Shown: positions 24,696-32,248 of the stretch, one piece after another
Layout of the letters: each line of letters begins with the position of its first letter
Position numbering within the stretch: the stretch's first letter is position 1
Assembly (NCBI RefSeq): GCF_003584125.1
Contig: NZ_QXFL01000002.1
Span: forward strand, 1-64,000
Source of the DNA: Aurantiacibacter zhengii
Lineage (GTDB): Bacteria; Pseudomonadota; Alphaproteobacteria; Sphingomonadales; Sphingomonadaceae
Reading direction: 5' to 3'
DNA length: 64,000 nt
Program-made: the position numbers and the translations under genes
The notes under the pieces: generated by a model
Databases searched by the model: none
What the model saw: the letters and a program-made list of their open reading frames with translations, nothing else
What the model was told of the DNA's origin: nothing

Positions 24696-25700
24696 TCACA
24701 GGGCGAGCTGGAATTGCTCCTGTGCTGCCGGTGCCGGTGCAGGCTTGGCCGGTGCAGGCTTGGCCGGTGCCGGTGCCGGTGCGGCGTCCTCGCGGCCTTC
24801 CAGGCTGGCGGGCTTCGCGTTGCTGGCAATGTCTCCCGCGTTTTCCAGCACCAGGTCGGCGGCGCGCTGCGCGGCGGCGGCTGCCTTGAAGATATGGCGC
24901 TTGTCGTTCTTCAACGCCTTGAGCCAGCTGCCGAGATAGGCGGCGTGGTTTTCGATGTGATCGCCAGCGATGCCGAGGCGCGCGCCGATGAATGCCGCGC
25001 CCAGCTCTGCAACCAATTCCTCCTGCGCGTAGCCGGGGGAGCCGAACGGGCCTTGCGCCGTCAGGTTGCGGTCCAGGCGGCTCTTGTGCCCGGTCCAGTG
25101 GCAAAGCTCATGGGCGAGTGTTGCCAGGTACTGGCCGCCATCGGCAAAGCGTTCAAAGTCCGGCATGGTGATGCAGTCCGCAACCGGCTGATAGAACGCG
25201 CGGGTGCCGCCCTCGGTAATGCGCGCGCCGCAGCTGCGCAGCGCGTCCTCTCGTTCCTGGTCACGCTCCAGGCCCGGTGTCGGTGCGATCGGCGCGGTGG
25301 CGATGCCTTCCGGCAGGTCGTCCACCTGGTCGGCATTGAAGACGGTGTACGTGCGCAGCATCGGAATGCGGGCCTGTTCGGTTTCGCCCGCGTCGTTTTC
25401 GCGCTCTACGTCGAGCTGCTTGAAGAAGACAATGCGCGTGCCTTTCTCGCCCTTGCGGACCTTCGCGCCGCAGGCCTTCGCCTGCTTGAAGGTAACCCAG
25501 TGCTGGCCGTTCCAGCCATTTTCGGCGGCGGCCATCCACAGCAGCAGCACGTTGATGCCGCGATAGGGCAGGCCGTTGGCGCGGCGCGGCTCTTGCAAGC
25601 TGCCTGCGCCGTCCCATCCGGCTTCCCATGGCTTGGTGCCAGCTTCGAGCGCGGCAATCACGCGGTCGGTCACTTCCTGGTAGGTGTCAAACTTTGCCAT
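24696..25700 (-). CDS. ArdC-type antirestriction protein (ssDNA-binding, zincin-like)
   Basis: 334 residues. The N-terminal ssDNA-binding domain has GTKPWEAGW, LPYRGINVLLLWMAA and HWVTFKQAKACGAKVRKGEK. The C-terminal metallopeptidase-like domain carries HELCHWTGH (His197, Glu198, His201) and a downstream acidic helix (AQEELVAELGAAF). ArdC proteins protect incoming DNA from host restriction in plasmids and phages. The last 40 residues are Ala/Pro/Lys low complexity encoded by short tandem repeats. A strong promoter and leader element C precede it. Confidence 0.9.
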   Translation of the reverse strand: MAKFDTYQEVTDRVIAALEAGTKPWEAGWDGAGSLQEPRRANGLPYRGINVLLLWMAAAENGWNGQHWVTFKQAKACGAKVRKGEKGTRIVFFKQLDVERENDAGETEQARIPMLRTYTVFNADQVDDLPEGIATAPIAPTPGLERDQEREDALRSCGARITEGGTRAFYQPVADCITMPDFERFADGGQYLATLAHELCHWTGHKSRLDRNLTAQGPFGSPGYAQEELVAELGAAFIGARLGIAGDHIENHAAYLGSWLKALKNDKRHIFKAAAAAQRAADLVLENAGDIASNAKPASLEGREDAAPAPAPAKPAPAKPAPAPAAQEQFQLAL

Positions 25701-25747
25701 TGTGTGCGGTCCTTTCTAACCCTTCGCCGGGCCTGATGCCCTTGCGG
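25701..25747 (-). promoter_or_regulatory. leader element C: hairpin plus AAAGGACC
   Basis: Third copy of the leader: on the minus strand a GGGC-ATCAG-GCCC stem-loop, a weaker outer stem, GAAGGGTTAG, AAAGGACC and the ardC start at 25700. It lies directly downstream of the putative promoter at 25757-25785, so it would be at the very 5' end of that mRNA. Confidence 0.6.
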
Positions 25748-25756
25748 TAATTGATC

Positions 25757-25785
25757 CTATAAACGTGTTCTAATAAGTCTGTCAA
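25757..25785 (-). promoter_or_regulatory. sigma70-type promoter of the ArdC operon
   Basis: On the minus strand a perfect TTGACA (25785-25780), a 17-nt spacer and TTATAG (25762-25757). Transcription would start near 25750 and run through leader element C into ardC. Confidence 0.65.
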
Positions 25786-25806
25786 CCCCGGCCTGGTGAT
25801 TTTCCT

Positions 25807-25830
25807 GCAATGGCGGATTTCCGCCATTGC
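25807..25830. repeat. 24-bp palindrome with 11-bp arms
   Basis: GCAATGGCGGA (25807-25817) and its exact complement TCCGCCATTGC (25820-25830) are separated by only 2 bp. The tight centre fits a dimeric protein site better than an RNA hairpin. It lies about 20 bp upstream of the ardC -35 box. Confidence 0.6.
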
Positions 25831-25992
25831 CTAACAAAGATTGCGGCCGCAGCGATCGCGTAGCGATTGCGGTGCGCGGGCGCTCATTCTGACTGCCTGG
25901 CGCGCGTGTCTCTCGATTGTGCTTGACCCCGGCCCGTTGGCGGTGCCAGTAATTGGTCGCTCCAGATTGACGGCTGCGCATCGGGTTCGGAT

Positions 25993-26239
25993 GGTTGCAA
26001 CCCGCAACCTTGCTGCAACCATCTGGCAACCTCTATCCTCTTGTTATCGCTGGACAATCGCGCTTGGTTGTGCGGTTGCGGCTGTTCGTCGGTGGCCATA
26101 CGCGCGCGCCTGTGTGGGTGTAGGCGCGCGCGTATGGGGTGTGTCGAATGCTGCAACCCTGCAACCTTCCAACCTTTCTGTTGTCTGTCAGATGGTTAGT
26201 GGTTGTGGAGCGGTTGCAAAGTGGTTGCACGTTGCAACC
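25993..26239. repeat. TTGCAACC repeat cluster (iteron-like)
   Basis: Copies of TGCAACC or its complement GGTTGCA occur at 25993-26002 (10-bp palindrome GGTTGCAACC), 26014-26020, 26152-26158, 26160-26166, 26212-26219, 26223-26229 and 26231-26239, with GCAACC at 26004-26009 and 26026-26031 and GGTTGC at 26074-26079. Copies lie in both orientations around the 26096-26137 hairpin. Confidence 0.65.
26096..26137. repeat. 15-bp perfect inverted repeat
   Basis: CCATACGCGCGCGCC (26096-26110) and its complement (26123-26137) flank a 12-nt loop, TGTGTGGGTGTA. There is no T-run after either arm, so it is not an ordinary terminator. Copies of TTGCAACC lie on both sides. Confidence 0.7.
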
Positions 26240-26439
26240 GTGCTGCGCTTCGCCTGGTGCAGCTCGTCCAGGCGCATTGTTTGGCCGGTAGCTGGGCCTC
26301 GATCGTGGCGAGCTGGTCGACGGTGGCCGCTTTCGGGGTCCGATGATGGGGCGACCGGCGAAAGTTTCCGGGTTTTTGCCTGGGCGCGCGCGCCTGCTGG
26401 GGTGCTGGTCGAGCGGGCGTTTACGGATAGAGCTGGTGC

Positions 26440-26467
26440 GATGTTGGAAGGGTGATGTTGGAAGGGT
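26440..26467. repeat. tandem 14-bp repeat containing TGTTGGAA
   Basis: GATGTTGGAAGGGT occurs twice head to tail (26440-26453, 26454-26467). Its core TGTTGGAAGGGT also occurs at 11295-11306 near attL, and TGTTGGAA recurs near attR. Confidence 0.65.
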
Positions 26468-26847
26468 GCCGATAGTGCCTGTGATTTCAGGCGCTTAGGC
26501 CACTGCCGCATAAGGTTTCCGGCCTCGCGCGCGGCGTCGATGGGCGCGCGCGGCCAGGCGGACCCCCTGTGCCCCCATCGGCCGCTGCGCGTCCTCTAGG
26601 ATGCTCGCGCGCTACCGTGTCGGCATTTGGATCCCGTTTCCGAACGGGCGCGGATCGCCCCTGCGAAGCATTTCGGGATGAAGCGCAGCGGAAAATGGCG
26701 CGACAAGGTTGGAGTGCCAGCATCGGGTCGGGGTTGGGTGGACCGGATCGAGCCAATCCAGCCCGCGCGCGGCGGGTCGGGGAGGCGGCCTGAGATCGTT
26801 GGAGATCGGCTGCGTCGGGATGGGCTACGCTAGAGCGCGGAGGCCCG

Positions 26848-27438
26848 ATGTCAACTGACGCGCCAGAACCCGGTGGAAAAGCAGCCCTCGCCGCTCTCGC
26901 GGCCGAGACGAAGGCGCTTGTGGACGACGCTGCGACCGAGGAACAAGAGGAGCAGCTGCACCTGCTGGAGCCGCTGACGGCCGAGGAAGCGGCCGAAGCC
27001 CAGGAAGATCTGGGGCCATGCGCCGGACCCATGAGCGTGCTTCGCCATGCCCGCGAGAAGCGCAAGGGCCGCAAACCCGGCAGCAAGAACCGGCGCACCG
27101 ACGACACGGTAAACTACCTGTCGCAATTCGGGCCGGATCCCGGCGTGGCGCTGATGCGGATAATCGGGGAAAGCGAAGATGCGATGATCGCGCGATCGCG
27201 GCAGCTGGATCCACCGAAAAAAAGAATGAGCTACGCCGAGGCGCGGGCGATGCGCATTCGCGCGGCGGAAACCATGATGCCGTATTTCCACGGGAAGAAA
27301 CCCGTTTCGGTCGACGCGACCGTGCGCGGGATCATGCTGGTGGAGGAAGTGGGCGGCCACCGTGACCAGGCTGGCGTGACGATCGACGGGATCGTGGGCG
27401 TGGCGATGGACGACGACAGCGAGGATCGCGGCGAATGA
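26848..27438 (+). CDS. terminase small subunit (putative)
   Basis: 196 residues, acidic N-terminus, then KGRKPGSKNRRTDDTVNYLS and AAETMMPYFHGKKPVSVD, a pattern I associate with small terminase subunits of podoviruses. It starts after CGGAGG (26838-26843) and overlaps the large subunit by ATGA. It would recognise phage DNA for packaging. It opens the late operon. No typical N-terminal HTH is visible, so the call rests mainly on pattern and position. Confidence 0.75.
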   Translation: MSTDAPEPGGKAALAALAAETKALVDDAATEEQEEQLHLLEPLTAEEAAEAQEDLGPCAGPMSVLRHAREKRKGRKPGSKNRRTDDTVNYLSQFGPDPGVALMRIIGESEDAMIARSRQLDPPKKRMSYAEARAMRIRAAETMMPYFHGKKPVSVDATVRGIMLVEEVGGHRDQAGVTIDGIVGVAMDDDSEDRGE

Positions 27439-28970
27439 CCACCCGCGACTTGCAGATCAAGCGGCTTAATTCGCCGGGGCCGATATCGGACGCGTTCCTG
27501 CAAAGCCGGGCGTTCCTGAAAATCATTATCGGCCCGGTCGGCTCCGCCAAGACCATAACCGCGCTGCGGGCGCTGCGCAAGGTGGGGCAAAAGCAGGGCG
27601 GCGAGAAAGACGCGCAGGGCGTCTATCGGCGCAAGGCGCGCGTGGGCGTGATCCGTGAAACCTACCCGAACATCGAGAAGAACACGCTGCCCAGCTGGTT
27701 CGATATCCACCCGGAAGCGCACGGCAAGTTTACCTGGAAGGCGCCCTACACGCACAAGCTGGTGCTGATCCTGGGCGTGGATCCGCAAACCGGCAAGCCG
27801 AACGACGTGTGCGACTTCGAGATAGAGTTTCGCGCGATTGGCGACCGGAGCGTGGAGGAAGCCTGCCGTGGCTGGCAGGTGTGCGCGGTGATGGTGGACG
27901 AGGCCGACTTGCAGCCGCCCGACCTGCTGGCCTTCCTTTCCGGCCGTGTCGGTCGCGGCGGCACCGATACCAGCAAGATGGTGGATCCGCAGATTATCCT
28001 GTCGCTCAACATGCCGTACACCGACAACTGGGTGTACGAGCTGGCGATGGAAGGCGATATCAAGGAGCTGGAGACGCCGGAGCTGCTGGAGCTGCTGGGC
28101 GACCGGCCGCTGATGGAAGTGTTCGTGCAGCCGGGCGGCCGCCAGCCCGACGCGGAAAACCTGCACAACCTGCCCAAGGGCTATTACCAGGTGCAGGCCG
28201 CGCTCAACAAGAGCCGTCCCGATTACGTGGCGCGGATGATCGACAACAAGCCGGTGCCGATGCGGCACGGCCAGCCTGTCAATCCGCAGTTCGACTACCA
28301 GGATCACGTGCGCCCGCTGGAGTGGGACAAGCAATCCATGCTGATAATCGGCATGGACCAGGGGCTGAACGCGGCCGCGACGTTCTGCCAGCGCACGCCC
28401 GAAGGCGGGCTGCGCACGCTGCGTGAGGCAGTGCTGTTCAGCGAGAACGGCACGCTGGCCAAGGTGGGCGGCAAGGCGTTCGGACAATTCGTGCGCTACG
28501 TGCTGAACGAAAATTTCCCCGACGTGCATCCCGAATACGTGCGCGTGGTCTGCGATCCGGCCGCGTGGAAGGCCCAGGACAACGCAGACGAGAACATGGA
28601 CTGGGTGCGCCAGGTTCGCAAGGCACTGGGCCTGTGGCTGAACAAGGCCAAGAGCAACAGCCCTTCCCTGCGCAACGGCGCGATCTGGCAGGCGCTGGAC
28701 GAGCGCGGCGGCTATGCGGTGGACCCCAAGTGCAAGCACCTGATCAAGGGACACCTAGGCGGCTATCGCTACATGAAAGGCGACATGAAGGACGGCGAGA
28801 CGCGCGGGCACCTGCGCATTGCCGATACCGCCTACACCCACATCTGCGATGCCGAGCAATATGCGGCGCTGGAAGGCGATCACATCATTACGGACCTGCG
28901 CGGCCTGCCGCAGTTCGACCCTTCCAAGTTCGTGGTGGAAAGCGATTTCGACATTTTTACAGGAGCATGA
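27435..28970 (+). CDS. terL: terminase large subunit
   Basis: 511 residues. The ATPase has a Walker A of the form GPVGSAKT (about 32-39) and a Walker-B-like CAVMVDEADL (about 154-163). The RNase-H-like nuclease region probably begins around 300 (LIIGMDQGLNAAATF, first acidic residue) and continues to RIADTAYTHICDAEQYAAL. It cuts concatemeric DNA and pumps it into the prohead through the portal. Length and order agree with BPP-1/T7-type podoviruses. Confidence 0.92.
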   Translation: MTTRDLQIKRLNSPGPISDAFLQSRAFLKIIIGPVGSAKTITALRALRKVGQKQGGEKDAQGVYRRKARVGVIRETYPNIEKNTLPSWFDIHPEAHGKFTWKAPYTHKLVLILGVDPQTGKPNDVCDFEIEFRAIGDRSVEEACRGWQVCAVMVDEADLQPPDLLAFLSGRVGRGGTDTSKMVDPQIILSLNMPYTDNWVYELAMEGDIKELETPELLELLGDRPLMEVFVQPGGRQPDAENLHNLPKGYYQVQAALNKSRPDYVARMIDNKPVPMRHGQPVNPQFDYQDHVRPLEWDKQSMLIIGMDQGLNAAATFCQRTPEGGLRTLREAVLFSENGTLAKVGGKAFGQFVRYVLNENFPDVHPEYVRVVCDPAAWKAQDNADENMDWVRQVRKALGLWLNKAKSNSPSLRNGAIWQALDERGGYAVDPKCKHLIKGHLGGYRYMKGDMKDGETRGHLRIADTAYTHICDAEQYAALEGDHIITDLRGLPQFDPSKFVVESDFDIFTGA

Positions 28971-28972
28971 CG

Positions 28973-29221
28973 ATGGGTTTTCTTGGTGGATTGTTGCCCG
29001 GCATTGGCGGGCTGCTGTTCGGCGGCGCGGCGAAGCTGCTGGGCCTTGGCAAGTCTAAGCAGAAGCGCCTGCCGCGCCCGGTGCAGCGCGACAGCGCGCG
29101 CGAGGAAGCCGAGGCGCAGGACGATTTCCGCCGCCGTCGCGGTGCGGCCGCCGACATGGTGACAGGCGCGGGCGGCGCGGAAGTGGGTTCCGGCGTCGGC
29201 CGGGTGGTGAGTGGCAGTTAA
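28973..29221 (+). CDS. small phage protein between terminase and portal
   Basis: AGGAG (28961-28965) suits the ATG at 28973 (MGFLGGLLPGIGGLLFGGAA) rather than the one at 28967. The 82-residue protein has a glycine-rich hydrophobic N-terminus, a basic middle (GKSKQKRLPRPVQRD) and a Gly-rich end. Small proteins of this look are common at this place in podoviruses; their role is unknown. Confidence 0.7.
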   Translation: MGFLGGLLPGIGGLLFGGAAKLLGLGKSKQKRLPRPVQRDSAREEAEAQDDFRRRRGAAADMVTGAGGAEVGSGVGRVVSGS

Positions 29222-29233
29222 GGAGATACGATT

Positions 29234-29908
29234 ATGAACACGAAAACAGGAACAAATAGCGATAACGGCAAGACCGGGGCGAAGACGCAGGAAGCGGACA
29301 GCTCCGAGGTTTTGCAGCAGGTGGTGGCCATGGTGGCGGTGCTTGCGCCTGACATGGAAGTGGCGGCGCTGAATGCGGAAGAAAGCGCCACGGACCATGC
29401 CAATCGCCTGTTGATCGAGCTGCGACCGAAAGCCGAGGGCATCGTTGACGAGCTGGAGGCGACCAAGCGCAGCCTCGCCGCGCAGAAGGGCCAGACGACG
29501 CGCGCGCGCAACGACCTGGAAGCGGTGGAAGCGCAGCTGCCCCCGCGCCCGCGCAAGGTCGGTCCGTTCGACAAGGCCGAGCGGCCGGAAACCACCGCAA
29601 TGCTGGCAGCGCTGGACGCGGCCGACGAAATCCAGCTGGTGTTCCTGGACGAAGACGGCACGGAAATTGCGGGCCTCGCGCCGCGCAACCTTTCGGCCAA
29701 GGCCTTCGCCCGCGATCGTTTCGGCCGCCTGGCCATGAAGGTGGACAGCATGACGGTGATCGGACCGCAGGCCGGTGCCCCCTATCGCCTTGCCGGGTAT
29801 GCGTTGGAGACGGACGGCAGGCTGCTGGTGCATGGTGCGCGCGGTGATGGCGTCCTGCTGATCGGGCCGGGCGTTACCTACGAGCTGAAAGGCGACGTGG
29901 TTCTGTGA
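29234..29908 (+). CDS. phage hypothetical protein with coiled coil
   Basis: 224 residues. A hydrophilic N-terminus, a long helical coiled-coil region (about 25-105; ELEATKRSLAAQKGQTTRAR) and a beta-rich C-terminal half (IQLVFLDEDGTEIAGLAPRN, PYRLAGYALETDGRLLVHGA). It lies between terminase and portal genes, so it is probably a head protein or assembly factor. AAGGAG precedes the ATG. Confidence 0.7.
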   Translation: MNTKTGTNSDNGKTGAKTQEADSSEVLQQVVAMVAVLAPDMEVAALNAEESATDHANRLLIELRPKAEGIVDELEATKRSLAAQKGQTTRARNDLEAVEAQLPPRPRKVGPFDKAERPETTAMLAALDAADEIQLVFLDEDGTEIAGLAPRNLSAKAFARDRFGRLAMKVDSMTVIGPQAGAPYRLAGYALETDGRLLVHGARGDGVLLIGPGVTYELKGDVVL

Positions 29909-29970
29909 CAGGCGGGCGGGCCGGTGGATGATACACCGGCCCGCCGTTGCCACCGGGAAAGGCGACAGGC

Positions 29971-31635
29971 GTGATCGAGCAAATACAGGACGAAGACCTC
30001 GCCAAGGCGGACCTGCGCAAGCATGAGCAGCTGGTGAGCCTTCGTCGCAACTGGGAAGATACCTACCAGCAGATTGACGAGCGTTTCCCCACCGGCGCGG
30101 GTGGCTTCCTGGCGCAGACGCCGGGCCAGATCCGTGGCCAGCGCAACACCGACAGCACGCATGTTACCGCCAATGCCCGCTTCGCCGCCGCGCTGCGCGC
30201 GATCACGACGCCGGAGCAAACAGAATATATCCTGCCCAGGTTCCTGGACCCGGAGCTGAACAAGCTACGCAGCGTGAAGCTGTGGCGCGAGAACGCTGGC
30301 AAGCGCTTGCAGGCGATCCGGCACGCGCCGCACACCGGCTTTGGCATTTCGGCACACGAGGATTTCGACCAGCTGGGCCGCTACGGCACCAGCGCGGTGT
30401 GGCAGGAACCCTACCCCGACGGCAGCGGGATTTTCTACCGCACGCTGCACCTGTCCAGCGTGTGGATCGACGTGAATTTCGCGGGGCTTGTCGACACGGT
30501 GCATCGCAAGTGGATGGCCAGCGCGAGCGACCTGGAAGAGCAATTCGGGCGCGAGGCGCTGTCGCCCAAGATGATCGAGGCGCTGGACCATCACGATAGC
30601 GACAAGGCCGATGCCAAGGACTTCGAGATCCTGCACGTGGTCTGCCCGAATACGGACTGGGACCGCGAGAGGCTGGACCATCGCCGCTTCCCCATAGCGA
30701 GCCGCTTCCTGGTGACGGGCGAAAAGATCTACCTGCGGCGCAGGGGCTACAACACCATGCCCATTTCGGTGTCACGCCACATGACCAGCGCGATGGAGGT
30801 TTACGGCCGCAGCCCGGCGATCAACCAGCTGCCCAACATCAACGGCCTGAACGCGATGCGGACGACGACATTCCGCGCCGCGCACAAGGCGGTGGATCCG
30901 GCGCTGCTGTTCAACCGCGACATGGGTGTGACCAAGCTGGTGACGAAGCCGGGCGGCCTCAATCCCGGCCTGATGGGCGAGGACGGCCGCCCGATGGTGG
31001 CGCGAATGCCGGGCGGGGAGAACGGCCTGCCGATCGCGCTGGAAATGATCCAGGACGAACGCAGCACGATCCGGGTGGAGTTCCTGGAAGAGTTCTATTC
31101 GATCCTGACCAACCCCAATTCGCGCATGACGACGGTCGAAGTGTACGAGCGGATGGCCAAGGAAGGCGTGCTGGTGCGCCCCTATGCCGACCGCTACGCC
31201 ACCGAGAAACAGCACGTAATGACGCAGCGCGACCTGGATATGGCACTGCGAGCCATGCCGCGCCAGATCCCCGACTTCCCGCCCGAAGTGAAGGAAGCCG
31301 GTGCCTGGCCGGTGATCGACTACGAAAACCCGCTGGCCGCGATGGCGCGCGCGGAAAGCAGTGGCAAGACGCTGCGCTACGTGCAGGCGCTGCCGGTGCT
31401 GGCGGACCTCGATCCCAACGTGCGCTTCCGCGTCGATGCCGAGGCGATTGCCGTGGGCCTGGCCGAGGAAACCGGCGTGCCCACCAAGTATATCCGCAGC
31501 GACGAAGACGTGGCCCGCCTGAAAGGCGAGGAACAGGCCGCGCAGAGCGCCGCGCTGGACGGCGAGCTGCTGAAAAACATCGGCAGCGCGACCAAGGATT
31601 TCGCGCAGGCAGGCGCATTGCAGGAGGGCATGTAG
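29971..31635 (+). CDS. podovirus portal (head-tail connector) protein
   Basis: The frame opens at a TTG (29947), but AAAGG at 29958-29962 is well placed for GTG 29971, giving 554 residues. The sequence follows the T7 gp8-like head-tail connector family: LRKHEQLVSLRRNWEDTYQQ at the start, RTLHLSSVWIDVNFAG, YGRSPAINQLPNINGLNAMR, and a charged C-terminus. Twelve copies form the ring through which DNA enters and leaves. The family places this phage among short-tailed phages. Confidence 0.88.
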   Translation: MIEQIQDEDLAKADLRKHEQLVSLRRNWEDTYQQIDERFPTGAGGFLAQTPGQIRGQRNTDSTHVTANARFAAALRAITTPEQTEYILPRFLDPELNKLRSVKLWRENAGKRLQAIRHAPHTGFGISAHEDFDQLGRYGTSAVWQEPYPDGSGIFYRTLHLSSVWIDVNFAGLVDTVHRKWMASASDLEEQFGREALSPKMIEALDHHDSDKADAKDFEILHVVCPNTDWDRERLDHRRFPIASRFLVTGEKIYLRRRGYNTMPISVSRHMTSAMEVYGRSPAINQLPNINGLNAMRTTTFRAAHKAVDPALLFNRDMGVTKLVTKPGGLNPGLMGEDGRPMVARMPGGENGLPIALEMIQDERSTIRVEFLEEFYSILTNPNSRMTTVEVYERMAKEGVLVRPYADRYATEKQHVMTQRDLDMALRAMPRQIPDFPPEVKEAGAWPVIDYENPLAAMARAESSGKTLRYVQALPVLADLDPNVRFRVDAEAIAVGLAEETGVPTKYIRSDEDVARLKGEEQAAQSAALDGELLKNIGSATKDFAQAGALQEGM

Positions 31636-31889
31636 TGGTTTCAAGATTATCGTTCGCCGTGGCGTCGGCCTTGATGGCTTGCGGCATGTCGGCTCCGAGA
31701 GCATTCGGAGCGCAGACCGAAATCACACCCATGGTGGTCGCGCAGCAGAGAAAGCGGATTTTCTCGGCACAGGCTCCGGCGCGCTACCGCAACAAGCGGC
31801 GCGGCAATAAGCCGTCGAAGCACCGCAACTTGCAGCATACCAGCAAGCGGTTGCGCCGCAGGCATCGCAAGGCGAAAAGGGCTGCTTGA
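31635..31889 (+). CDS. short secreted-looking, strongly basic protein
   Basis: A GTG overlapping the portal stop (TAGTG) begins 84 residues. The N-terminus (MVSRLSFAVASALMACGMSA) resembles a signal peptide; the rest is extremely basic (RYRNKRRGNKPSKHRNLQH, KRLRRRHRKAKRAA). It overlaps the next gene by TGATG. Function unknown; DNA binding in the head is one option. Confidence 0.6.
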   Translation: MVSRLSFAVASALMACGMSAPRAFGAQTEITPMVVAQQRKRIFSAQAPARYRNKRRGNKPSKHRNLQHTSKRLRRRHRKAKRAA

Positions 31890-32248
31890 TGGCCATCACC
31901 GAAGCCAACCGGATCCGCTATCGCGCCATCCTGATCGCCCGCGAGGTGAAGCACCTGTTCGGCGGCATTCCCGATCGCTTTGCCAAGGCGGTGTTGCGGC
32001 GCTGGCTGTTCGGGGCGGTGCTGCGCTGGCTGTTCCTGGACAGCAAGGGCGAGCTGCACCGTTCCGGCGAAATCGTGCTGGCAGAGCTGCGCGACCGCTA
32101 CATGGGCGGCACGGCCTTTTCCACCGATCCGCTGGTGATGGCGCGGCGCGTGGGCCAGCGCGAAGTGCTGGAAGACATTTTCAACTATCTCCACCTGGAC
32201 GAGAATACCGTCCAAACACTTATGAGGCTCGACGATGGACTTGAATGA
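31889..32248 (+). CDS. Bbp19-like phage protein
   Basis: The ATG at 31889 (TGATG overlap) gives 119 residues. The C-terminal block RYMGGTAFSTDPLVMARRVG followed by REVLEDIFNYLHLD resembles the small Bbp19-type protein found between portal and scaffold genes in BPP-1-like podoviruses. Its role is not known. Confidence 0.65.
   Translation: MAITEANRIRYRAILIAREVKHLFGGIPDRFAKAVLRRWLFGAVLRWLFLDSKGELHRSGEIVLAELRDRYMGGTAFSTDPLVMARRVGQREVLEDIFNYLHLDENTVQTLMRLDDGLE

Larger units (their letters stand above)
25786..26847. other. 1.06-kb gene-poor region with repeats and hairpins, candidate phage origin or regulatory locus
   Basis: No convincing gene lies between the divergent ardC and terminase genes; a 51-codon frame starting at 26678 (MKRSGKWRDKVGV) is possible but weak. 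The region holds an 11-bp-arm palindrome (25807-25830), at least eight TGCAACC/GGTTGCA motifs (25993-26239), a 15-bp perfect hairpin (26096-26137) and a tandem 14-bp repeat (26440-26467). It should also contain the late promoter. A replication origin is a reasonable guess, since the replication genes lack an obvious one. Confidence 0.5.

Noticed and set aside
24725-24785. Short tandem DNA repeats resembling a repeat array
   Set aside because: They are in-frame and encode the Ala/Pro/Lys-rich tail of the ArdC-like protein; there is no CRISPR-like spacer structure.
26487-27107. 206-codon minus frame over the terminase small subunit start
   Set aside because: Ser/Arg/Pro-rich composition typical of an antisense shadow; the plus-strand terminase gene explains the region.
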